Positions 1-5,859 of a stretch of DNA of 6,083 nucleotides are shown here, one piece after another. The notes under the pieces were generated by a model, which made no database searches, was not told the origin of the DNA, and was given only the letters and a program-made list of their open reading frames with translations. The DNA comes from Chthoniobacter sp. (lineage in GTDB: Bacteria > Verrucomicrobiota > Verrucomicrobiia > Chthoniobacterales > Chthoniobacteraceae). Location of the stretch: contig JANXSB010000466.1 of assembly GCA_025352865.1 (NCBI GenBank), positions 1 to 6,083 on the forward strand, written 5' to 3'. A program made the translations under genes and the position numbers. The first letter of the stretch is position 1, and the number at the start of each line of letters is the position of its first letter.

Positions 1-402
1 GCGGCGGGCAACTTCCGCGGCAAGTCGCAGTGGAACCGCACGGGCTACATGACGTGGCACTTTTCCGTGGATGACCGCGAGGCGATTCAGTCGTTGCCGC
101 TGAACATCCAGGGCGAGCACGCGGACCATGATGGGCCGGGCAATAACACGAGCATCGGGATCGAAATTTCCGAGCTACGCGATGCGCGGCGGCAGGCGGC
201 GGCGATTGATCGCGCGGCGCGGCTCACGGCGTGGCTGATGCACGACCGCGGCATCGCGCTCGATCATGTGGTGCCGCACTACCACTGGCCGCAGCGGCAT
301 TTTCACAACAACATGAAGAACTGCCCGCGCATCCTGCTCGAGCACGGGAGGCCGGGGCCGCGGTGGGAGGCGTTTCTGCGGCGGGTGCGGAGTTACAATT
401 GA
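1..402 (+). CDS. N-acetylmuramoyl-L-alanine amidase, CwlA/XlyA-like (amidase_2), 5' end outside the window
   Basis: This frame is open from base 1, so the gene begins upstream and the Met codon at 49 is internal. The visible 133 residues match the catalytic half of zinc amidases that cut the bond between N-acetylmuramic acid and L-alanine in peptidoglycan. Visible motifs are WHFSVDD (His codon 58-60, first zinc ligand), GPGNNTSIGIEI (Glu at 163), VVPHYHW (His codon 277, second ligand) and KNCPR (Cys codon 322, third ligand). The His/His/Cys pattern and the DGPGN-TSIGIEI block are typical of the CwlA/XlyA group of bacterial and prophage lysins. The C-terminus ends shortly after the domain, so no cell-wall-binding repeat follows. 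Any signal peptide lies outside the window. It could be an endogenous autolysin or a prophage remnant; no phage genes are visible nearby. Confidence in the family is high. Confidence 0.9.
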   Translation, partial: AAGNFRGKSQWNRTGYMTWHFSVDDREAIQSLPLNIQGEHADHDGPGNNTSIGIEISELRDARRQAAAIDRAARLTAWLMHDRGIALDHVVPHYHWPQRHFHNNMKNCPRILLEHGRPGPRWEAFLRRVRSYN

Positions 403-430
403 CCTATCCCGCGCGGGAGGCGGAGGAGTG

Positions 431-533
431 AAACGCGAAACACGCGGAAGCCTCGCGAAAATGCGCGAAAAGGAAGATCTTCCGAAATCCGATTTTCGCG
501 GCCTTTCGCGAACCTTCCGCGTGTTTCGCGTTT
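431..533. repeat. Long palindromic (MITE-like) intergenic element
   Basis: The outer arms are a perfect 20-bp inverted repeat, aaacgcgaaacacgcggaag at 431-450 and its reverse complement at 514-533. Inside, 451-473 and 491-513 pair imperfectly through cgcgaaa/tttcgcg blocks, and a 12-bp perfect palindrome, ggaagatcttcc, sits at 472-483. Both strands translate to a similar peptide of the type KRETRG..AK.RE...FR.FSR.FRVFRV, as expected of a palindrome without stop codons. I recall many intergenic repeats with this style of translation in verrucomicrobial and related genomes. No transposase is visible, so it is either a non-autonomous element or a REP-type repeat. It could form a strong hairpin in RNA between the amidase and the U32 gene. 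No flanking target duplication was identified. Confidence 0.8.
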
Positions 534-592
534 GCTCTTTTCACAGCCTTGCGGGAAGCGCGCTAGCGGCAGCGCCACAACCGCGTTTAGTG

Positions 593-3229
593 ATGGCCCG
601 CCAAATGACCACGCCCTCCACTTTCCAAACACCCGAACTCCTCGCTCCCGCAGGCGGCTGGGACTGCGTGCGCGCGGCGGTGGCGAATGGCGCGGACGCG
701 GTTTATTTCGGGCTGCCAAAATTCAACGCGCGGCTGCGGGCGGACAATTTCACCGAGGCGGAGCTGCCAGAGGTCGTGGCGTTTTGCCACCGGCATGGGG
801 TGAAGGCTTACGTCGCTTTCAACACGCTGGTCTTCACCGGCGAACTCGACGCGGCGGCGGATTACCTGCGGCTGCTGAGCCGCGCAGGCGTGGATGCGCT
901 CATCGTGCAGGACGTGGGGCTGGTGCGGCTGGCGCGGGCGATCACGCCGGAGCTGCCGATCCACGCGAGCACGCAGATGACGATCACCTCGCCGGAGGGC
1001 GTGGCCTTTGCGAAAGAGTTGGGCGTGGAGCGCGCGGTGCTGGCGCGGGAATTGTCGCTGCGGGAGTTGGAAAAGTTCGGTGCCGCGGACAAAGCGCTGC
1101 CGCTGGAGGTCTTCGTTCACGGCGCGCTCTGCGTGGCGTATTCGGGGCAGTGCCTGACGAGTGAATCACTCGGCCAGCGAAGCGCAAATCGCGGCGAGTG
1201 CGCGCAGGCGTGCCGGATGCCGTACGAGCTGGTGGTCGATGGCGCGGTGCGCGATCTGGGCGACCGGCGGTATCTGCTTTCGCCGCAGGATCTGGCGGCG
1301 GTGCATGAAATCCCAGCGCTCATGGAACTCGGCGTGGTGAGTTTCAAAATCGAGGGGCGGCTGAAAACGCCGGAGTACGTGGCGGCGGTCTGCCAGGTGT
1401 ATCGCAAGGCGATCGACGCGGCGCTCGCGGCGCGCGAGGCTGATGGGCACAGCATCGGCGGGGTGACGAAGGAGGATCGCTATCAGCTCGAGATGGCGTT
1501 TTCGCGCGGGCTTTACTCCGGCTGGATGCACGGGGTGAACCATCAGGAGCTGGTTCCCGCGCGGTATGGAAAAAAGCGCGGCCCGTTCGTCGGGAGGATC
1601 GCGGGTGTCGGGCGGGATTTCGTGGAGCTGGATTCGGAGATTGATTTGAAGCTCGGCGACGGCGTGGTTTTCGACACGGGCGGCGACACGAATGCGGAGC
1701 AGGGCGGGCGGATTTTCGGGATCAAAGGACGGCGCTATTTTTTCCAGCACGACCGGATTGATTTCGCGCGGCTGAAGGCGGGCGATCGGGTTTGGAAAAC
1801 GGATGATCCCGAGCTGAATAAGCGTCTGCGGCAGTCGTTCGCGGGGAAGATCGAGCCACGGCGGTGGGTGTCCGTGGACTTGCGCGTGAGCGGGCGGGCG
1901 GGTGAGGCGATGCTGGTGCTGGGGAGCGCGCGCGTTCCGCGCGTTGGCGATGGCGTTCCGCCATCGCGGACTTTCGATGGCGCTGCTATCACTGAGGACG
2001 TCCAAACTGCGAATGACGCCGAGGGAAGTTCGTCGCGGCAGGATGCCGCGACCAGCGAGCCGGAGGCTGACGCTACCCGGACGCTGCAATCCGCGCTTTT
2101 GTTGGAAGCGGCGCGGACGGCTCCGCTGACGACGGAAAAAATGCGGGAGCATCTCGGGCGGTTTGGGGAGAGCGGTTACGTGCTCGGCGAATTCGAGAAT
2201 GCGCTGGATGGCGACGTGATTCTGCCGATTGGGGAATTGAACCGGTTGCGGCGGGAATTGGTTTTTCAATTGGATGCGGCGCGGGCGGTGGTGCGCGTGG
2301 AGTCGGCGGATTCGTGGCGGGAGGTTTTCCAAAGTGGCGCAAACCTCCGGCTTGCGAACCCGTCGGCGCACAAGCCGGAGGCTTGCGCTACGCTGCGTGT
2401 TCTTTGCCGGACGATGGAGCAGCTCGACGACGCGCTGACGTGCGGCATCGGCGAGGTGTATGCGGATTTCGAGGACATCCGGCGCTACAAGGACGCGGTC
2501 GTGCGAGTGCGGGAGGCGGGCGATGGCGCACGGATTTTTCTGGCGACACCGCGGATTCAGAAGGTCGGCGAGCAGGGCTTTTTCAAACTCATCGAGAACG
2601 CCGCGCCGGATGGCGTGCTCATCCGCAACCTCGGCGCGATCGCGCATTTCGCGGCGAGCCCGCTGCGCAAGGTGGGCGACTTTTCGCTCAATGTCGCGAA
2701 CCCGCTCACGGCGCAGCATTTGATCGGCACGGGGCTGGAGCGGGTGACGGTGAGCTATGATCTCAACATCGAACAGGTGCTCGACCTGCTCGCCGCCGCG
2801 CCGCCGGAATGGTTCGAGCTGACGATCCATCAGCACATGCCGATGTTTCATATGGAGCACTGCGTTTTCGCGGCGTTCATGTCGCAGGGGAAGGACTCCA
2901 CGGACTGCGGGCGGCCGTGCGAAAAGCATCGCGTGAGCTTGCGCGACCGCGTGGGGATGGAGCATCCGCTGCGGGCCGATGTGGGCTGCCGCAATACGCT
3001 TTTCAACGCCGTGCCGCAGACCGGCGCGCGGTTTTTTGGGCAGCTCGAAAATGCGGGGCTGCGCGACTTCCGCATCGAGCTGCTGGAGGAAAATGCGGGC
3101 GAGGCGGAGCGCGTCATCCGCGCGTATCAGGCGCTGCTCGGCGGCTCGCGCGGCGGCGAGGAGCTGTGGCGCGAACTGCGCGCGCAATCGCAGCTCGGGG
3201 TGACAGGCGGGACGTATCAGGCGGTCTGA
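593..3229 (+). CDS. U32 family protein with DUF3656 domain, RlhA-like (probable RNA hydroxylation enzyme)
   Basis: This 878-residue protein starts with ELLAPAGGWDCVRAAVANGA, the U32 hallmark, and carries the U32 signature EVFVHGALCVAYSGQCLTS followed by NRGECAQACR. These give Cys180, Cys187, Cys203 and Cys207, the quartet that binds an Fe-S cluster in the U32 proteins UbiU/UbiV. A DUF3656-like region follows (roughly residues 350-560, with LPIGELNRLRREL near its end). The C-terminal half has a second quartet, Cys757, Cys772, Cys776 and Cys799, in MEHCVFAAFM...DCGRPC...VGCR. E. coli RlhA (653 aa, hydroxylates 23S rRNA C2501) has the same order of U32 and DUF3656 domains, so an RNA-modifying role is likelier than proteolysis. 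The exact substrate is unknown. The frame is open from GTG 428, but 428-592 is palindrome and spacer DNA; ATG 593 or ATG 605 is the likely start, and neither has a clear ribosome binding site. The protein is longer than RlhA partly because of two repeat-derived insertions (about residues 445-497 and 582-600). Confidence 0.88.
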   Translation: MARQMTTPSTFQTPELLAPAGGWDCVRAAVANGADAVYFGLPKFNARLRADNFTEAELPEVVAFCHRHGVKAYVAFNTLVFTGELDAAADYLRLLSRAGVDALIVQDVGLVRLARAITPELPIHASTQMTITSPEGVAFAKELGVERAVLARELSLRELEKFGAADKALPLEVFVHGALCVAYSGQCLTSESLGQRSANRGECAQACRMPYELVVDGAVRDLGDRRYLLSPQDLAAVHEIPALMELGVVSFKIEGRLKTPEYVAAVCQVYRKAIDAALAAREADGHSIGGVTKEDRYQLEMAFSRGLYSGWMHGVNHQELVPARYGKKRGPFVGRIAGVGRDFVELDSEIDLKLGDGVVFDTGGDTNAEQGGRIFGIKGRRYFFQHDRIDFARLKAGDRVWKTDDPELNKRLRQSFAGKIEPRRWVSVDLRVSGRAGEAMLVLGSARVPRVGDGVPPSRTFDGAAITEDVQTANDAEGSSSRQDAATSEPEADATRTLQSALLLEAARTAPLTTEKMREHLGRFGESGYVLGEFENALDGDVILPIGELNRLRRELVFQLDAARAVVRVESADSWREVFQSGANLRLANPSAHKPEACATLRVLCRTMEQLDDALTCGIGEVYADFEDIRRYKDAVVRVREAGDGARIFLATPRIQKVGEQGFFKLIENAAPDGVLIRNLGAIAHFAASPLRKVGDFSLNVANPLTAQHLIGTGLERVTVSYDLNIEQVLDLLAAAPPEWFELTIHQHMPMFHMEHCVFAAFMSQGKDSTDCGRPCEKHRVSLRDRVGMEHPLRADVGCRNTLFNAVPQTGARFFGQLENAGLRDFRIELLEENAGEAERVIRAYQALLGGSRGGEELWRELRAQSQLGVTGGTYQAV
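1925..2083 (+). repeat. In-frame composite palindromic repeat inserted in the U32 gene
   Basis: This stretch encodes about 53 low-complexity residues (SARVPRVGDGVPPSRTFDG..., then SSRQDAATSEPEAD) that look unlike the domain around them. They lie in a loop between VSVDLRVSGRAGEAMLVLG and LLLEAARTAPLTTEKM. The DNA is packed with short hairpins: cgcgcg-ttc-cgcgcg (1929-1943), gcgatggcg-ttc-cgccatcgc (1947-1967) and gtcgcggca-gga-tgccgcgac (2032-2052). All stems are perfect. It ends with agccggaggctgacgctac (2058-2076), which recurs at 2373-2391 with 17 of 19 bases identical. This pattern fits an interspersed repeat that landed in frame in a tolerant surface loop. Repeat boundaries are approximate. 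Confidence 0.7.
2334..2391 (+). repeat. Inverted repeat inserted in frame in the U32 gene
   Basis: The arms 2334-2354 and 2371-2391 pair at 19 of 21 positions around a 16-base loop; the core is cctccggcttg / caagccggagg. The encoded segment ANLRLANPSAHKPEACAT (about residues 583-600) sits between WREVFQSG and LRVLCRTMEQLDDAL and has no obvious role. The right arm shares 17 of 19 bases with 2058-2076 in the other insertion, so the two probably belong to one repeat family. Confidence 0.68.
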
Positions 3230-3255
3230 AGCCGCACCACCAGTAATGCGCCGCG

Positions 3256-3684
3256 TCAGGCACGCGGGAAACTGGCGTGATTTTTCTTCAACGACTCTGC
3301 CACTCGTCGCCCACACCCCGTCAGGTCTTGCAAGACATCGTGCTGCCAGAGCCGGATGACACGCCAGCCGAGCGCACGGAGGCGGCGGAAGTTGCGCTGA
3401 TCGCGGGCGCGGTTGGCATAAAGTTTGTCCCGCCAGAATGAGGACAGTTTGCTCTCCCACACCGGTAATCGCCACCCGTGCCAGAAATCACCGTCCACAA
3501 AAACGGCGACACGCTCGCGCGGGAAAACGATGTCGGGCCGACCTGGCAACGTGCGGACATGGCATCGGAATCGCAGCCCCTTCGCCCGCAGTTCACGCTG
3601 CACCAGCTTTTCCAGCGAGCCGTTCTTGAGCTATACGCGCTTCATCGCACGCGAACGCTGCTGCGGCGTCAGGTGGGCACGCAT
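3256..3684 (-). pseudogene. vsr: Very short patch repair (Vsr-type) endonuclease with an in-frame amber codon
   Basis: Vsr enzymes nick DNA 5' of T in T:G mismatches left by deamination of 5-methylcytosine, and usually accompany a C5 methyltransferase. From ATG 3684 the frame reads MRAHLTPQQRSRAMKRV, then TAG (3633-3631), then LKNGSLEKLVQRELRAKGLRFRCHVRTLPGRPDIVFP. The family normally has Lys or Arg around the amber position (RSKN or VKSKN type). One base change, AAG to TAG, would account for it. Downstream the domain is intact: LPGRPD (catalytic Asp), VDGDFWHGW (conserved His) and NRARDQRN. A restart at GTG 3603 would give 115 residues without the N-terminal helix, and I see no good ribosome binding site there. 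The two Cys residues of the E. coli Vsr zinc site in the GCFWHHHHC stretch are absent, as in a zinc-less subgroup. Restored length would be 142 residues, normal for the family. The gene converges on the U32 gene, with a 26-base gap. It could still be functional as a shortened form, or the stop could be a sequencing error. Confidence 0.8.
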
Positions 3685-3824
3685 TGCCAAGCCCTGCGGA
3701 AAAACCGAGGGGATTTTGTCGCGCTCCCCCCGCCGGTTAAGCTTTGGCGTCCTCCCACCTGAGTCGGCCGGCAAAGACAAGTGCTGCCTTCACTTTCCGG
3801 ATCAGGCTTGTCAAACTCTTGACG
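3685..3824. other. Divergent intergenic region between vsr and the nuclease-helicase gene
   Basis: These 140 bases lie between the presumed starts of vsr (-) and the helicase (+), so any promoters for the two should be here or have been lost. I see no convincing -35/-10 pair and no clear ribosome binding site before ATG 3825. On the minus strand a purine-rich ggcggggggag occurs about 45 bases before ATG 3684. The vsr frame stays open upstream to about 3780 (encoding ...RTPKLNRRGERDKIPSVFPQGLA), so a longer original Vsr N-terminus or a piece of the lost methyltransferase gene is possible. I cannot recognise it. The left edge of the foreign segment probably falls in this region. Confidence 0.4.
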
Positions 3825-5813
3825 ATGAATCTCACAAATTCCCGTGCTTGGTATGGAGCGTCTATCGCCGAGTTCCTCCAAGCTCAGCCCGAACAAGTCA
3901 TTGGAACGCTCATCACCAATTCCGATTTTGCTGTGTTGCCGACTCAACGCGATGCTTGGCTGGCTCAACTGAGCTTACTCGGTGGTTCTTTGCAGGGGAT
4001 TATGGGCAGCTTGTTCCTTGAGTTCAGCATTCCACGAATGGGACGTCGCATCGATGCCGTCATTATCGTTGGACCCGTCGTGTTCGCCGTTGAGTTCAAA
4101 GTTGGTGAAACGACGTTCGACCGCGCAGCGATTGAGCAGGTTTGGGACTACGCTCTCGATCTGAAAAACTTTCACGAGGCCAGCCATGCCGTCTCGATTG
4201 TCCCAGTTCTTGTGGTAACGGAGGCGACAAAGCTCCCGCCATCTCAACTTTACGCAGACGATGACAAGGTCTTTCGGCCGGTGTTAGTCGGCGGTGACGG
4301 GCTTCGCGCCGTCGTTGACTTGGCCGTTCAGAACATCCCCGGTCTTTCGGTGGACGCTGTTCAGTGGTCGCGCGCTTCGTATCGCCCCACGCCGACCATT
4401 ATCGAGGCTGCCCGCGCTCTTTACGCCCAACATTCCGTCGAAGCCATAGCTCGTTACGATGCTGGAGCAAATAACTTACGTGTGACCTCACGCCGAATCG
4501 ACGAGCTTGTAGATGAAGCAATGACTCAGCACCGGAAGCTCATATGCTTTGTGACCGGCGTACCCGGCGCCGGCAAAACGCTGGTCGGACTGAACGTCGC
4601 CACCCGTCACCGACGTGAACTTGAGCAACTGACCCACGCCGTCTTTCTGTCAGGAAATGCCCCTCTCGTCGCAGTGCTTCGTGAGGCACTGACGCGTGAT
4701 GAAGTCGCTCGTCGTAAACGCGGCGGTGAGAAAGTCCGCAAGAGCGCGGTAGGGGAGAGTGTGAAAGCGTTCATCCAAAACGTTCACCACTTCCGCGACG
4801 ATGGACTTATTGAAACTGGCCCGCCGGTTGAGCACGTCGTCATATTCGATGAAGCACAGCGAGCCTGGAATCTCCAGCAGACCGCCAGTTTCATGCAGAG
4901 GAAAAAGAAACGCCCCGGCTTCAGTCAATCAGAGCCAGACTTCCTGATTTCTTACATGGACCGGCATAACGATTGGGCCGTCATCATTTGTCTCGTTGGA
5001 GGCGGACAGGAAATTAATACCGGTGAAGCGGGTATAGACGCGTGGTTGGATGCCGTTCAAGTGAAGTTCCCACATTGGCACATGTATGTGTCTCCGCGGA
5101 TGACCGACAGCGAATATGCTGCGGGCAAGGCTTTGGACAAGGTGCGCCATGAAAACAATTTGCGCTTCGATGATTGCCTGCACCTCGCTGTCTCGATGCG
5201 ATCGTTCCGCGCGGAGAACGTGTCAGGCTTCGTGAAGGCGTTGCTCGATTGTGAAACCCAAACCGCGCGAGACAGCTTCGGCGAACTTGCCGCCCGCTAT
5301 CCAATTGTAATTACGCGCGACCTGGGCCGTGCGAAAGAATGGACACGCTCACGCGCGCGTGGTTCAGAACGCTTCGGGTTGGTAGCTTCTTCAAAAGCGC
5401 AGCGACTGAAACCGCACGCCATCGACATCCGAGTCAACGTTGACCCCGTGCAGTGGTTTCTGAACAACCGAAACGACACACGGTCGAGTTACTACCTGGA
5501 AGATGCTGCTACCGAGTTTCAGGTGCAGGGTCTTGAGCTAGACTGGGCATGCGTCACGTGGGACGGCGACTTGCGCTTCACTGGTTCGGGTTGGAGCTAT
5601 CACGACTTTCGTGGAAGCCGTTGGTGCAATATCTCGAAACCGGAGAACAAAAACTACCTTCGGAACGCCTATCGAGTTCTGCTCACCCGCGCCCGACAGG
5701 GAATGGTCATCTTCATTCCAACCGGAGATGCGTCTGATCTCACTCGTTCGCCAGAGTTCTACGATTCAACGTTCAACTACCTCGCTGACCTCGGCATCCC
5801 TGTTCTGGGTTGA
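3825..5813 (+). CDS. PD-(D/E)XK nuclease-like domain fused to Schlafen group 3 (DUF2075) DNA/RNA helicase
   Basis: This 662-residue cytoplasmic protein has two parts. The N-terminal part (about 1-150) carries a PD-(D/E)XK pattern: Glu66 in LFLEFSIPRMGRR, Asp77 in RIDAV, Glu90-Phe-Lys92 in VFAVEFKVGE, and Gln105 in IEQVWDYALDLKNFH. This predicts a metal-dependent nuclease. The C-terminal part is an SF1-type ATPase with Walker A GVPGAGKT (245-252), Walker B IFDEAQ (Asp342, Glu343), a VGGGQEINTGEAG motif-III-like block, EFQVQGLELDWACV (about 565-577, motif V) and YRVLLTRARQG (Arg622, Arg624, motif VI). The order matches DUF2075 (Schlafen group 3 helicase). All key residues are present, so it looks active. 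The frame opens at TTG 3744, but ATG 3825 fits the family start (RAWYGASIAEFL). No Shine-Dalgarno is obvious. It lies opposite to, and between, vsr and a broken methyltransferase gene, and has lower GC than the U32 gene. A defence role is inferred from context; other DNA or RNA processing is possible. Confidence 0.88.
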   Translation: MNLTNSRAWYGASIAEFLQAQPEQVIGTLITNSDFAVLPTQRDAWLAQLSLLGGSLQGIMGSLFLEFSIPRMGRRIDAVIIVGPVVFAVEFKVGETTFDRAAIEQVWDYALDLKNFHEASHAVSIVPVLVVTEATKLPPSQLYADDDKVFRPVLVGGDGLRAVVDLAVQNIPGLSVDAVQWSRASYRPTPTIIEAARALYAQHSVEAIARYDAGANNLRVTSRRIDELVDEAMTQHRKLICFVTGVPGAGKTLVGLNVATRHRRELEQLTHAVFLSGNAPLVAVLREALTRDEVARRKRGGEKVRKSAVGESVKAFIQNVHHFRDDGLIETGPPVEHVVIFDEAQRAWNLQQTASFMQRKKKRPGFSQSEPDFLISYMDRHNDWAVIICLVGGGQEINTGEAGIDAWLDAVQVKFPHWHMYVSPRMTDSEYAAGKALDKVRHENNLRFDDCLHLAVSMRSFRAENVSGFVKALLDCETQTARDSFGELAARYPIVITRDLGRAKEWTRSRARGSERFGLVASSKAQRLKPHAIDIRVNVDPVQWFLNNRNDTRSSYYLEDAATEFQVQGLELDWACVTWDGDLRFTGSGWSYHDFRGSRWCNISKPENKNYLRNAYRVLLTRARQGMVIFIPTGDASDLTRSPEFYDSTFNYLADLGIPVLG

Positions 5814-5836
5814 CCCTCTCATCCCAAAACCCGGAA

Positions 5837-5859
5837 CTGCCCGTTCAGGCAGAGTTTTT
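5837..5859 (+). terminator. Possible weak intrinsic terminator of the nuclease-helicase gene
   Basis: A 5-bp stem, ctgcc (5837-5841) and ggcag (5848-5852), with a 6-base loop, is followed by ag and a run of five T. It lies 24 bases after the helicase stop codon, where a terminator would be expected. The stem is short, and it overlaps the end of the minus-strand methyltransferase remnant, so the call is tentative. Confidence 0.35.

Noticed and set aside
428..592. GTG 428 as the true start of the U32 protein, with the first 55 residues as a leader peptide
   Set aside because: The segment is palindrome and spacer DNA. The later part (VCSFHSLAGSALAAAP) looks slightly signal-like, but the enzyme acts on cytoplasmic RNA in known relatives and the U32 domain starts right after ATG 605.
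393..719. Minus-strand frame of 108 codons across the amidase/U32 gap
   Set aside because: Its body is the opposite-strand reading of the palindrome at 431-533, and its ends are antisense to the amidase and U32 genes. No independent coding signal.
2032..2052. Hairpins in the U32 gene as a CRISPR array or attenuator
   Set aside because: They differ from one another, have no regular spacing, and lie inside a continuous coding frame.
3251..3267. Hairpin ccgcgt-caggc-acgcgg between the U32 gene and vsr as a terminator
   Set aside because: The stem is only 6 bp, has no immediate T run on either strand, and overlaps the vsr stop codon. The nearest T run on the plus strand is more than ten bases away.
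1166..3475. A 769-codon open frame on the minus strand opposite the U32 gene
   Set aside because: It is rich in Arg, His and Pro with no recognisable domain, lies antisense to a clear U32 protein, and runs across the U32 stop into vsr. It is the usual GC-rich codon shadow.
3744..3824. TTG 3744 as the start of the nuclease-helicase protein
   Set aside because: The extra 27 residues have no family character, and ATG 3825 is followed at once by the expected RAWYGASIAEFL block.
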